Assembly: GCF_006874645.1 (NCBI RefSeq)
Contig: NZ_CP030082.1
Span: 2,232,001-2,296,000 of the forward strand
DNA length: 64,000 nt
Direction: 5' to 3'
Source of the DNA: Bdellovibrio sp. ZAP7
GTDB lineage: Bacteria; Bdellovibrionota; Bdellovibrionia; Bdellovibrionales; Bdellovibrionaceae
The notes under the pieces were generated by a model that was not told the DNA's origin, did not search any database, and saw only the letters and a program-made list of their open reading frames with translations. This document shows positions 1-8,439 of the stretch, one piece after another (within the stretch, counting starts at the first letter, position 1; each line of letters begins with the position of its first letter). Made by a program: the position numbers and the translations under genes.

Positions 1-3000
1 TTGATTATCATACAGCCCCCCAGCAAATCCAAATGGAGTAAACCCTGGATTTGTATCCTCGATAACACGACCAAATTCATCATGGTTCATTCGCTGTGTG
101 ATCGTACCATCAGATTGCTTCACCACCAGCCTTGGCGAACCCAATTGATCTGAAATGATTCTGTATTTTACGCCGGATGCGATCATGTAATCTGGAATAT
201 TACCCTTAGAACCATAAACGAATCGTTTCGTAATCGTACCCGCCGAGTTCAACTCTGCCGCAATACGATACTGATCCATGTAGACCCAACGTTTTTGTAG
301 AACGTTATTTACTTTCATTCCTACACGGCGATTCAACCCGTCAATCTCATACGAAATCGTAGTCGCTCCCCCTGGAAGAACTACCTGAGTTAGATTACCA
401 AACACGTCATATGTGTACTGAGTTGTGGTATTCGTAACAGTATTGGTTTTAGTTAATAGGTCACCATTTGCGTTATACGTAAATGTAATTGAATTATAAG
501 CCGTCAATCGGTCTTGATCATCATATGTCGCAGTTGTCGTTTGTGCTCCGACGTTTCCTGAATTTCTATTAGAATTCGAATCGTAACCGTAATTTGCAAC
601 TACCGATGCATTCTTAGTTACCTGCTGCAGCCTTCCGGACAGGTCAAATACGTAAGAATATGCATCAGTGATACTATTCATTGTTTGTGTTTTGGTATCG
701 ATTCTTCCCAAAGCGTCACGAGTAAGATTCATCGTATAGATAGTTGTTGAACCACGCTTTACCGTATAGCCAGTAACTTCTCCAAAAGTATTATATGTGT
801 AGGTGTCTGTGAATCCAGTTGTTGAGCTGGTGCCCATTTTCACAGTCGTAAGCTGACCGTTGGGAGTGTTATAGTTCAAAATCATGTCACCAGCATTAGT
901 GAGATCCTGATCGCTATTAAAGGTATAGGAAATTGAAGACTGAGTCCCGCTAGGGTTTTCTACAACATCATTTAAGAGTACGCCATCGTACTGGTAGTTC
1001 TTGCGGTAGGAATATATCTGCACATCAGATGCATTCCGATACTGATTATATACAATATCTTCGTTAGCCCAATCGAATCGATTTTTAAAGTTGTTAGGGG
1101 TCGTAATTTCCTGAGGTCTTTCAGATTGTGTATTCATCTGAACCAAATATGTGCCTATAGAGGTAACATAGTCTGTTAGCAATCCCGTCGTTGCATCATA
1201 GTTATATGTAATCGATTGACCATTCGGCTTAAGGATTTGCGTCAGCTGCTTATCCAAATTATATGAATAAGAAGTATTAACATTCGGAACACCAGTTAAA
1301 ACAGGCGGCTGATAGCCGGATGGAAGCTCACTTGAATTAGCAGAAAACTGGTGTATCGGTCGACCAAAGGGAGTGACGCCAGTTAAATTGCCATTGGCAT
1401 CGTAATTATACGTAATCAATCTTAAATCAGGCCCAATTTGTCCAATTAATTCACCAGCATTGTTATAACTAAAAAGTGTTGATTGACTTAAAGGATTCGT
1501 GACTGACTCCAAATATCCTGTTGTAGAATTATACCCGAAGGTACTAACTCTGGCACCTTGGGTGACTGATGTTAATTTCTCATTTGTGTACCCATACTGA
1601 ATAGGCGTAAGGTTTCCAGTAGTTTCTGAAACAACCCGTTCATAGCTATCAATAGCCAAAACCGATGTTTTGCCTACTCCTGTTGTCGTAGTAAATGTTT
1701 TCAACGTCGGATTATATTGCTCAGTTGCCGTAAATGAAGGCGCAGCATAGTAATCCAAAGAATAACTTAAGATAGAAAAAGGATCTTGAAGATCTTGAAG
1801 TTGCGCTTGGCGAATGACCCCTGAGACAACGCTAGTCCTTACTTGGTCCCTATAAGTTATACCACTTGTGTAGCGAGAGGTCGGAAATCTTGGATCAGCA
1901 TTCGTCCCCTCGCTCCAAGTAACTTCCAAAGTTTTACGATCAAAATTATTCTGATCTCGCTGATAAGTATTCGTAGCTCCAGAAGGGAGCACCTCGCGAG
2001 ACATCGAACTATTGCCATCATTTGAGCCTATGTAATTTGTGGTTCTCCCCATAGGAGTTTGAAGAACGGAATTAATTCTATCTGGAAGAGTAATATTTTG
2101 AGCCAGAGTCCAAAAATATCCACCTGAATGACTATCGGTCGTAAGGTTGCCCCAAGCATCATAACTAAATGTACTGACTTGACCGCCTGGCTTAGTGAAT
2201 GTCTGCAGCAGCCCTTTTGTACCATAGTAAGTAAATGAATGCGTTTGATTCATCGGATTTGTAATAGACGAAAGATAACCATTTGTATCCGTGCTTACAG
2301 AGGTCACCGTCCCATTAGGAGCTGTTATCGAAATAAAGTTCCCAGCACCATCACGATTGAAGTAGGTAGTTCTTCCAAAAGTTTCCGTAATCGAATTTAA
2401 TCGACCCAAACTGTCGTAGGCAAATGATTGAAGTACAGCACCAAGTAGTCCACTTTTTATTTGGACGATACGCCCAGTAGAATCAAAATAAAGAATTCGA
2501 CTAACGCTATCTATAGGATAGTAGAATCCCCCATTGATCCAAGGATACACAGTTACTTTTTGCTTTTCGCCATCACCAGAATATAAATGCTTACTATTCG
2601 GATCGTAGTAATAGAAATTATCTGGGAGCCAACCTCCCAAGCCCAAATGTATTGCTTTCAGGCTGCCTAGAAACATTTCATTTGTCATTTCGATCGGCCC
2701 AGACAAAGTTTGAGCTGTCACTACCGTCTTGGCCCCCACCGAGCCTAAAATGGGGTTACCATTAGCATCAAGCCCATCCCATGAATACCCGACATCCGGT
2801 GTGGTGATATTTACCGCTGACATAACCGGTGCGGGCCGATCGGCAAGATAAACATTCATGTCATAAGTTATCGGAACCGAATAGGTGTAAGCATTTGTTA
2901 AGGCCAACTCAAACGAGGCTTTCATTCTAGAAGTAGCAGTCCGGCCTTCCACCCACGAAGTGAAGTAGTTCATGGCAAAACTCGCTCCCACAACAGGCAC

Positions 3001-3393
3001 CGATTCACCAAGTATTTGGTTTTCCGCTTTAATGATTGAGCCACATTGGTTGGTACCTTGATAAAGATCTTCGACCAGAGTTTTTGGATCAATTCCAATT
3101 TGCGAAGGACATTTTTGAATATTCTGTTGCGATATGACCTCATGATGATCTCCGCTTCCACACAAGATCCAGTCACATCTCACACTTATAAACATCTCTG
3201 AATTACTAAGAATTGGAATTCCTTGCGCAACATATACACCAGGCTCACAGGTAGAATTCCAGGCAGTACAACCAGTGATTGCCGTATTAAGATCTTCAAC
3301 CAACTGAGCTTCACAAGTCTTCTCCTGAGCGGAAGAACTAATTGAGAAAACCACTGAAAACATAAATAAAGCCATTGCAACCATGGAACTCAT
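1..3393 (-). CDS. YD-repeat / RHS-like secreted protein, C-terminus outside window
   Basis: An open frame of 1131 codons runs from an ATG at 3393 off the left edge without a stop. A strong Shine-Dalgarno (GGAGG) lies 6 bases before the ATG, and the N-terminus reads as a signal peptide ending near SSSA-QE. A Cys-containing N-terminal region follows, then from about residue 300 many YD repeats, visible as Y-D/N-x-x-G-x-L motifs such as FAYDSLGRLNSIT, FSYDAWGNLTT, YGYDSNSNRNS and YTYDVFGNLTQV. The last visible residues, GLYDNQ, match the start of the conserved RHS core end (GLYDxxTGLxR), so the hypervariable tip, often a toxin, should lie just beyond position 1. RHS proteins form hollow shells that encase a cargo or act as large surface proteins. 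Function here is not known; the family call is firm, the toxin role is inference. Confidence 0.9.
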   Translation of the reverse strand, partial: MSSMVAMALFMFSVVFSISSSAQEKTCEAQLVEDLNTAITGCTAWNSTCEPGVYVAQGIPILSNSEMFISVRCDWILCGSGDHHEVISQQNIQKCPSQIGIDPKTLVEDLYQGTNQCGSIIKAENQILGESVPVVGASFAMNYFTSWVEGRTATSRMKASFELALTNAYTYSVPITYDMNVYLADRPAPVMSAVNITTPDVGYSWDGLDANGNPILGSVGAKTVVTAQTLSGPIEMTNEMFLGSLKAIHLGLGGWLPDNFYYYDPNSKHLYSGDGEKQKVTVYPWINGGFYYPIDSVSRILYFDSTGRIVQIKSGLLGAVLQSFAYDSLGRLNSITETFGRTTYFNRDGAGNFISITAPNGTVTSVSTDTNGYLSSITNPMNQTHSFTYYGTKGLLQTFTKPGGQVSTFSYDAWGNLTTDSHSGGYFWTLAQNITLPDRINSVLQTPMGRTTNYIGSNDGNSSMSREVLPSGATNTYQRDQNNFDRKTLEVTWSEGTNADPRFPTSRYTSGITYRDQVRTSVVSGVIRQAQLQDLQDPFSILSYSLDYYAAPSFTATEQYNPTLKTFTTTTGVGKTSVLAIDSYERVVSETTGNLTPIQYGYTNEKLTSVTQGARVSTFGYNSTTGYLESVTNPLSQSTLFSYNNAGELIGQIGPDLRLITYNYDANGNLTGVTPFGRPIHQFSANSSELPSGYQPPVLTGVPNVNTSYSYNLDKQLTQILKPNGQSITYNYDATTGLLTDYVTSIGTYLVQMNTQSERPQEITTPNNFKNRFDWANEDIVYNQYRNASDVQIYSYRKNYQYDGVLLNDVVENPSGTQSSISYTFNSDQDLTNAGDMILNYNTPNGQLTTVKMGTSSTTGFTDTYTYNTFGEVTGYTVKRGSTTIYTMNLTRDALGRIDTKTQTMNSITDAYSYVFDLSGRLQQVTKNASVVANYGYDSNSNRNSGNVGAQTTTATYDDQDRLTAYNSITFTYNANGDLLTKTNTVTNTTTQYTYDVFGNLTQVVLPGGATTISYEIDGLNRRVGMKVNNVLQKRWVYMDQYRIAAELNSAGTITKRFVYGSKGNIPDYMIASGVKYRIISDQLGSPRLVVKQSDGTITQRMNHDEFGRVIEDTNPGFTPFGFAGGLYDNQ

Positions 3394-4136
3394 AAGTCCT
3401 CCGGACCATTAAAAAGAAATGACCCTGACTTCTCGACATGCGCTGATGGCTTCTTAAGCACTAAATAGTCTGGTATTTATATAATTTTGTTTCACAGGCG
3501 GACAAAGAATGGCGAGGAGAAACTTGTAATCAAGAACCCAACAAAATGCCTCAAGCTTTGCGGACAATAGCAAAGGCGAACTGTAATTAGATTCTTTTTT
3601 ATAGTACCACATCCAAAACATAAATGGTTGCGAGACACGGAAACAAAAAAGTGGAAACAATTCTCAAGTTATGAAAAATCAGAGCCCTGTTCGCGAACGC
3701 ATACAAAAGTTACCAAGCGCATACCGCAAATAAGAATCACAAAGAGAAATTTTAAAACTGAATGAAAAGAGAACGTGGCTTCAACCTGTTTCCTTACCTC
3801 GAAACAAACAAATCGAGGTGAATGTTTTAAGATTTCGTAAGATTTTATAAGCTGGTATAAAGAATTATCAAAGCTCGATTGGATCATACAATACAATTGG
3901 ATATTTTAATGACTGCCCTAAACGTCGTGTGCACACTTATATCGCACAACAGGTCAGACAAGATTTTAAAAATCTATGCCAATTTGATAAGCAACGTCAT
4001 ATTTTTTTGATCCATTTTTGAGGCAGTTCCGTTGACATAACTGCAAGGTTATTCAACAACATCCCTACGTACTTGCAATTCAGTACGCTTCAACAAGCAG
4101 GCCTCGGCGAGGTGATCCGGTGGTCAAAGAGGTTCC
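3394..4136. other. 743-base stretch without a convincing gene
   Basis: This A+T-rich gap separates the leftward RHS-like gene from the rightward cassette and should hold divergent promoters for both. Two open frames on the minus strand (3454-3660 and 3669-3896) have no ribosome binding site and unlikely composition, so I do not call them. A TTGACA hexamer at 4032-4037 is the best -35-like match upstream of the cassette, but no good -10 follows at 16-18 bases. Confidence 0.5.
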
Positions 4137-5015
4137 ATGCCAGTAGTTCCAAGGATTAACTACGATACGAAACGACTAGTAGCATTTTTAGATGTCATGG
4201 GCTTCCAAGAGCTACTAAAGGATTCAACTCTAGCAAGTTTGCAAAAATACTACGACATCGCAAATAGTTTTCTTGTCGACAAAACGAATCTCTACAATAG
4301 CGTAGCGGTTGATGACAACTTCCAAAAGATATTTGTTAGTGATTCTATAATAATGACCGTCGATCTTTTGAGTGAAACCGAAGTTGACAACGAACAGGAA
4401 AATTTTGAACGCGTAAGAAGACTGATTAGCGCTGTAGGTTTACTTCAATACCTATTAGCTATTCAGGCCAATATTTGGACTCGCGGAGCCATTTCAATTG
4501 GAGACCTCTTCCTAGAGGAAAACACTCAGACTCTAGTTGGCCCCGCTTTTATTCAAGCATATGAACTAGAAAAGAAGGCTGATTACGCGAGAGTTATTAT
4601 CGATCCGAGAGTTATAGCTGCATTCAATATTAGCTCTATGGAATTCGGTGATCGACTAAACTCAGCAGACACAAACTCATGTCATGTTATCATCCCCGAA
4701 TTCAAACAGCCATTTGGACTTCCACAGATGCAAAATGATGCTGTCATGATTGACTGGTTTAGACAATCTTTTGACAGAACTGAACCAACGGAAAATTTCT
4801 TTCAAGATTTGAAGTCGAGGATGCTAACCAAGCAAGAACTTTTTGAAAAAGGAAATAAGCTAATCAGGTATTTGGTGGAATCCTATATTGTTCGAACAAG
4901 GACCCCGCTCGAAACTAATTCTATTACCAGAGCAGAAGTTATCCAGAAACAAATTAACCAAGCTTCTGGGCTAAATCTTCCACCGATGAAATATAAAGGA
5001 CTCGCGACAAAATGA
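4137..5015 (+). CDS. Nucleotide-cyclase-fold protein, first gene of accessory cassette
   Basis: The 292-residue protein has no signal peptide. Its N-terminus, VAFLDVMGF (Asp19), resembles the first strand of class III adenylate/guanylate cyclases, where this Asp binds metal; FVSDSIIM (Asp69) falls where the second metal Asp is expected. TRGAISIGDLF (about 115-125) and GPAFIQAYELE followed by ARVIIDPRV (about 135-159) are typical of a widespread family of cyclase-fold proteins usually left as hypothetical. Related cyclases make cCMP or cUMP in Pycsar anti-phage defence. Whether this one is active cannot be told from sequence. The ATG is preceded by AGAGG at good spacing. Its last four bases overlap the next gene's ATG, so the two are probably co-translated. 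Base composition is more A+T-rich than the core genes. Fold call is likely; catalytic and defence roles are inference. Confidence 0.75.
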   Translation: MPVVPRINYDTKRLVAFLDVMGFQELLKDSTLASLQKYYDIANSFLVDKTNLYNSVAVDDNFQKIFVSDSIIMTVDLLSETEVDNEQENFERVRRLISAVGLLQYLLAIQANIWTRGAISIGDLFLEENTQTLVGPAFIQAYELEKKADYARVIIDPRVIAAFNISSMEFGDRLNSADTNSCHVIIPEFKQPFGLPQMQNDAVMIDWFRQSFDRTEPTENFFQDLKSRMLTKQELFEKGNKLIRYLVESYIVRTRTPLETNSITRAEVIQKQINQASGLNLPPMKYKGLATK

Positions 5016-5689
5016 GCAAAACCGTATCACACGATTTTTTAGAACGGATTCAAAGAGATCTTACCAGAAATTTTAAAGAGTGCATGGAAAGAAAATCCAT
5101 TGGCTCTGAAGATATAGTTTACTGGTTTGTGAAATTAAGACAGTTTACAGAGTTTCTAGATTTAAATCCAAATCCGTACTCACACGTAAATCTATATGGA
5201 AATTGGATTTTACACACAAAACTTGATAAAGCCAAATCAACTAGTTTGGTTAAATCTTTATCAAAAATCGCAGGTGATTACCTAAGCCAGACAAATAAAA
5301 TAAAGAACCACAGTGATCGAATATCGGAGACTATAAGTATAGCCATACTGAGAAAGGAAATTCTTGACCTGTTGGCAATCTTAAAATGTTCAAAGACTCT
5401 TTTCGATACCGAATTTTTCTGGAATAAGATTGTTAGTACTCTCATGCTAGAGATTGTCAATAAGGACTTTTTAATAGCAGATGATATAGAGATCGAAAAG
5501 CTGTTAGAAAAAACCCCGTTTGCTGCGAAACAATTTCGATTGATGAGCTTCGGTCCAAACACGGACATAAGGTGGCTTCTACTTCCCCATGAGAAAAGTA
5601 AATTTGGAAAGCCGTTAACTGGCAAATTGTATATTACGGAAGGACCTGATTCCTTCGAGGAACGCAGTGATCTTTATGAAGATATTTAA
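5012..5689 (+). CDS. Unknown protein, second gene of accessory cassette
   Basis: This 225-residue protein starts at an ATG overlapping the previous stop (ATGA), which implies translational coupling and a linked role. I do not recognise a family. The sequence has no signal peptide or membrane segment. The first 130 residues look mostly helical and rich in Lys/Glu (for example FLERIQRDLTRNFKECMERK), with hydrophobic leucine stretches around 110-150 (EILDLLAILKCSKTL). The C-terminal third contains RWLLLPHEKSKFGKPLTGKL, which looks like a small mixed alpha/beta region. It could be a partner, regulator or effector for the cyclase-fold protein. The third cassette gene begins 18 bases after the stop. 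The coding call rests on tight packing, length and composition; function is unknown. Confidence 0.75.
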   Translation: MSKTVSHDFLERIQRDLTRNFKECMERKSIGSEDIVYWFVKLRQFTEFLDLNPNPYSHVNLYGNWILHTKLDKAKSTSLVKSLSKIAGDYLSQTNKIKNHSDRISETISIAILRKEILDLLAILKCSKTLFDTEFFWNKIVSTLMLEIVNKDFLIADDIEIEKLLEKTPFAAKQFRLMSFGPNTDIRWLLLPHEKSKFGKPLTGKLYITEGPDSFEERSDLYEDI

Positions 5690-5707
5690 CGAGGGAACTA
5701 AGTCACA

Positions 5708-6580
5708 TTGAACTTTCTAATCGATAATTCTGCTCTCAACGAGATTCTCAAAATCCGACCATTAACGGAGAATGTTACGACCAACATCATCCGTACTGGT
5801 TCACGGTTATTCATTAGTTATGAAGCTTATTTAGAGAATGCATCTGGAACCAAACGTGAAAACGTAAAACTAAGAGCTGGAAACTTACATTGGATGCTAT
5901 CAAACAGCAGACCCAATCAAATAGTTATCACGAAACCTGTTATAAAATGGCTAGAAAAAGAACTAAAGAACAATGGCAGGTTCAACTACCTACCTACACT
6001 CTACACAGAACAAAGATGGCCAAACTTTCTTAAGTTTCTATCTCAAGACGAAAACTTCTCCGATATCTATGACTCATCAGAAGAAGGAAGAGAATGGCTC
6101 AAGCAGTCCAAAGACCATTTTAAGGAGCGGGACAAAGTCTTTAGAGAGGCCGGAAAGGTTCTATCTCAAGATGAACTAAGACAATCGATAGTAAACATCA
6201 ATTTACAGACTCCAGCATATCAACTCACAACGTTTCGACGTATATTTGGAATATCGAACAACCTTATAAAGAACATAATCTTCACACCAAATAGAAAACT
6301 GTATCGAATACATCGAACTTATTTTATGCTTATCTACCTCAGAATGCTTGGTAATGCATATTCGGAATATAAACATCAAGATGAAATAGGTTTTCTACGA
6401 GAAATCATCCGAGGCAATTGGTATGATTTGGCCATCATTGCACAGGCCTCTCAATTCAACTATCTTATCAGCAATGATGCCGACCAAAGAGCGATGACAA
6501 ACTTTCTTTTCGACAAAGGACTCGTTAAGTGCAAAGCAATTTCACTTCAAGAGTTTGTGGAGAAGATATCAAAGATTTGA
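5708..6580 (+). CDS. PIN-like nuclease-fold protein, third gene of accessory cassette
   Basis: The 290-residue frame opens with a TTG; GAGG lies 13 bases upstream, a longish spacing. The N-terminus NFLIDNSALNEIL (Asp6) matches the first strand of PIN domains. FISYEAYLEN (Glu39, Glu43) could supply the second acidic residue. Near the C-terminus, WYDLAIIAQA (Asp240) and YLISNDADQR (Asp257, Asp259), then CKAISLQEFVEKI, match the third acidic helix and last strand of PIN nucleases. Between these halves lies an insertion of roughly 190 residues, so the protein is more than twice a typical 130-residue PIN toxin. PIN domains are metal-dependent RNases. As the third gene of a cassette with a cyclase-fold protein it is a good candidate effector. 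The fold is inferred from motifs; no antitoxin-like gene is obvious. Confidence 0.7.
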   Translation: MNFLIDNSALNEILKIRPLTENVTTNIIRTGSRLFISYEAYLENASGTKRENVKLRAGNLHWMLSNSRPNQIVITKPVIKWLEKELKNNGRFNYLPTLYTEQRWPNFLKFLSQDENFSDIYDSSEEGREWLKQSKDHFKERDKVFREAGKVLSQDELRQSIVNINLQTPAYQLTTFRRIFGISNNLIKNIIFTPNRKLYRIHRTYFMLIYLRMLGNAYSEYKHQDEIGFLREIIRGNWYDLAIIAQASQFNYLISNDADQRAMTNFLFDKGLVKCKAISLQEFVEKISKI

Positions 6581-6864
6581 CCAGATCTTTGTTTCAGACG
6601 CTCCAGGTTCACCTCAACAAGTGGTTTAAGATTAGTATCTTTAAAATCAAACCTGAACGTGACTTTCTTTAAGCGAATATTTTGGTTAGAGTAATATTTG
6701 GAGGCTCTTTCCTTCCAAAGCTTTAAGTTTTCCTCTCCCTTTGGATAACGACTACAAAAGACCGCTTCACTCCTTTGTGCCGATAAGTACCCAATTAAAA
6801 CACTATTCATCGTTACAATTGTACTATGAGCAGCGGGTTGCGCATCAAATCGCAACTCATACAC
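6547..6864 (-). CDS. Possible small protein converging on the PIN-like gene
   Basis: This 105-codon frame reads toward the PIN-like gene and overlaps its last 34 bases. The middle part (EENLKLWKERASKYYSNQ) has plausible protein composition and ends in a helical stretch, LKPLVEVNLERLKQRSGQ. There is no clear ribosome binding site at the ATG, no recognised family and no signal peptide. It may be a real small gene of the accessory region, a remnant, or chance. Confidence is low. Confidence 0.25.
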   Translation of the reverse strand: MYELRFDAQPAAHSTIVTMNSVLIGYLSAQRSEAVFCSRYPKGEENLKLWKERASKYYSNQNIRLKKVTFRFDFKDTNLKPLVEVNLERLKQRSGQIFDIFSTNS

Positions 6865-7280
6865 TTCGGAAACGATGCTTCCCTACGGCAGAACATGCCT
6901 CAAGAGCTCATAAAATAAAAGTCGCGAAAGCAGAGAGAGAGAGAGAGAGAGAGAGAGAAGAAAATGTCGTTGCAGAAAAAGCGGCAAAAAGAGCAAATGA
7001 AGAAAACTTCATGAAGGAAAAGTTTGGGACTGCGCCAATTCAGAGCTCCTAGGATGGATCCTACAGGGTGATAACTCGTTACTTACAAGAAATGGCTAAT
7101 GATTCAGATAGCATCAAATTTAAGACGTACACAATTCCACTTGCAGATAAAAAAAGAGGATGGCCAGTCGGCGGTGACTTTTATGGAAAGAACGCATTTG
7201 GTGGTACGGTTAAAAATTCCAGATGGTTTTTAATCCAACACGACATGGTCGTCAGCTCGTCAGAAACACCGTAATCGCGG
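6581..7280. other. Low-density region with gene fragments next to tRNA-Gly
   Basis: The stretch between the PIN-like gene and the tRNA terminator has no well-supported gene. Two plus-strand frames exist: 6741-7052 (TTG start, passes through the AG microsatellite and so reads as repeating Glu-Arg) and 7068-7274 (GTG start, 68 codons, with GWPVGGDFYGKNAFGGTV). Neither has a good ribosome binding site or a family I know. The simplest reading is decayed accessory DNA at the edge of an island. Confidence 0.4.
6932..6958. repeat. (AG)13 dinucleotide microsatellite
   Basis: Thirteen uninterrupted AG units plus one extra A lie within the weak frame 6741-7052. Dinucleotide tracts of this length are rare in bacterial chromosomes outside phase-variable genes, because they slip during replication. 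A change of one unit would shift any reading frame passing through it. Confidence 0.95.
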
Positions 7281-7316
7281 AAAAAGAAAAACCCCGATAT
7301 TGCTATCGGGGTTTTA
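7281..7316 (-). terminator. Intrinsic terminator of the tRNA-Gly transcript
   Basis: ACCCCGATA (7291-7299) and TATCGGGGT (7304-7312) form a perfect 9-bp stem with a TTGC loop. A-rich sequence on the left gives a U-tract on the minus strand, 20-odd bases after the tRNA 3' end. TTTT follows on the plus strand as well, so it may also stop transcription coming from the accessory region. Confidence 0.85.
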
Positions 7317-7336
7317 AAAATTTATCCAAAAAAAAT

Positions 7337-7412
7337 TGGAGCGGGAGACGGGGCTCAAACCCGCGACCTATGCCTTGGCAAGGCATCGCTCTATCAACTG
7401 AGCTACTCCCGC
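7337..7412 (-). tRNA. tRNA-Gly (anticodon GCC)
   Basis: Read on the minus strand, the 76-base gene folds as a full cloverleaf. The acceptor stem is GCGGGAG/CTCCCGC, the D-stem GCTC/GAGC, and the anticodon stem ATGCC/GGCAT with loop TTGCCAA (anticodon GCC). The T-stem is GCGGG/CCCGT (one G-T pair) with loop TTTGAGC. The discriminator T and an encoded CCA complete the 3' end. The 3' end faces the accessory region 1-7330, the usual orientation for integration at a tRNA. Confidence 0.97.
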
Positions 7413-7474
7413 GCTCAAAGAGAAGCCAAAATTACAGTTGCCACTGTTGGTTGTCAACGGCTAAAACTAAAAAA

Positions 7475-7618
7475 ATGAAAGCAATTTTGATGAGCCGCGC
7501 GAAAAAATGGATGATTTTAGCCCTTATAGGCTGTTCTGCTTATTTTGTGGGCTACATTTGGGGAAAGGGCGTACAAAAGGCCCCCGTCTCCCCGCCAGAA
7601 ATTCGAGAAATTCGCTAA
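7475..7618 (+). CDS. Possible 47-residue single-span membrane protein
   Basis: The frame encodes a basic N-terminus (MKAILMSRAKKW), one hydrophobic span (MILALIGCSAYFVGYIW) and a short soluble tail ending EIREIR. The layout, positives inside and then a single helix, is that of a small inner-membrane protein. The ATG has no clear Shine-Dalgarno, and a second ATG lies at 7490. Its stop overlaps the stop of the convergent gene 7615-7932 by three bases. I do not know the family. It is supported only by composition. Confidence 0.45.
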   Translation: MKAILMSRAKKWMILALIGCSAYFVGYIWGKGVQKAPVSPPEIREIR

Positions 7619-7932
7619 TATCCTTGAGGCTGCTTAGATTCGGCTTTGGTTTTTTGGTCTTCTTTGATCTTTTGATTTACGTCTTCGCGGTTTTCTTTCA
7701 CGCGATTTCTTTGCAACATCGTTTTTTTGCCGTGTATTTCGGCCGTAGGCGCGCCTTCCTTCATCTTGGTGTTCAAGTCGGCCTTATCCTTTTCAACCAT
7801 GTCACGGGCTTCTGTGCGCTCTTTAGATTCATTGGCGCGCGCGGGCGGGGTATCTCTTTGTGAATCGAGTGTTACTTGGGCGAATGCCAGGCCTGAAAAT
7901 AGGCTAAGAGCGATGATGGCGTGATAATTCAT
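7615..7932 (-). CDS. Small exported highly charged protein of unknown function
   Basis: The 105-residue protein has a clear signal peptide (MNYHAIIALSLFSGLAFAQ, cut near AFA-Q). The mature part is very polar, rich in Lys, Glu, Asp, Gln and Arg with almost no hydrophobic residues (for example ESKERTEARDMVEKDKADL), and so is probably an extended helix or disordered periplasmic protein. An AGGAGG-like site precedes the ATG (AGGAGGACTT in minus sense). No family is recognised. It is convergent with the small membrane ORF and is followed upstream by another exported protein gene on the same strand. Confidence 0.8.
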   Translation of the reverse strand: MNYHAIIALSLFSGLAFAQVTLDSQRDTPPARANESKERTEARDMVEKDKADLNTKMKEGAPTAEIHGKKTMLQRNRVKENREDVNQKIKEDQKTKAESKQPQGY

Positions 7933-7993
7933 AAGTCCTCCTGTCGCCAGACTTAAACCAGCATAGCGACAGCGAAGGACTTAGGCAGTTTGT

Positions 7994-8347
7994 TTATTTA
8001 CAAGCGATCTCTTTGCTTTCCAAAGCACCCGAGATGTCGTTAATGCTCACCGTGATTTTGCACGAACGGAACATCTCCACACGGTCAACCACCACTTGGT
8101 ATCTACCAGAAGCATCGCCGTCGTATTTCAAGTGAGAGACATAAGACACATTGTATTTAGGAAGGTAGTTCATGCGAGTGGAAACCTGGATGTCAGCTTC
8201 CGCACCGATCACACGGGCGTGAACGATGGCTACGTTTTTAGCCTGCTCTTTGGACATGGCTTGAGTTTGCGTCAGCATACCGGCTTGGGAAACGGATACT
8301 GTCAAAGAAATTGCCAGCATGCTCAAAGTCGTCATCATTTTTTTCAT
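7994..8347 (-). CDS. Small exported protein of unknown function
   Basis: The 117-residue product begins MKKMMTTLSMLAISLTVSV with cleavage likely after SQA-G. The mature part is about 95 residues with two Cys near the C-terminus (FRSCKIT, EIACK), which may form a periplasmic disulphide. The tail, YQVVVDRVEMFRSCKITVSI, looks like beta strands. GGGAG lies 6 bases before the ATG. No family is recognised. The gene stands alone between two other leftward genes. Confidence 0.85.
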   Translation of the reverse strand: MKKMMTTLSMLAISLTVSVSQAGMLTQTQAMSKEQAKNVAIVHARVIGAEADIQVSTRMNYLPKYNVSYVSHLKYDGDASGRYQVVVDRVEMFRSCKITVSINDISGALESKEIACK

Positions 8348-8439
8348 AGAAACTCCCTTATTCCGATTTAAACATTTGTAAATCTATATAAGGGAGATAT
8401 TGCAATTCGAGTGCTTAGCTTCGGGGCATAATTTGGAAA

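Noticed and set aside
3454-3896. Two minus-strand frames of 68 and 75 codons
   Set aside because: No ribosome binding sites, no protein-like patterns, and many Phe/Cys codons as expected from A+T-rich chance frames.
4032-4060. Possible sigma-70 promoter (TTGACA) upstream of the cassette
   Set aside because: No acceptable -10 hexamer at 16-18 bases; noted only as a weak -35 match.
5278-5625. 115-codon minus-strand frame inside the cassette
   Set aside because: It lies wholly within the second cassette gene in antisense, has no ribosome site and has a composition typical of a shadow.
7223-7618. 131-codon open frame on the plus strand
   Set aside because: It runs antisense through the terminator and tRNA-Gly; only its last 47 codons, from the ATG at 7475, look like a protein.
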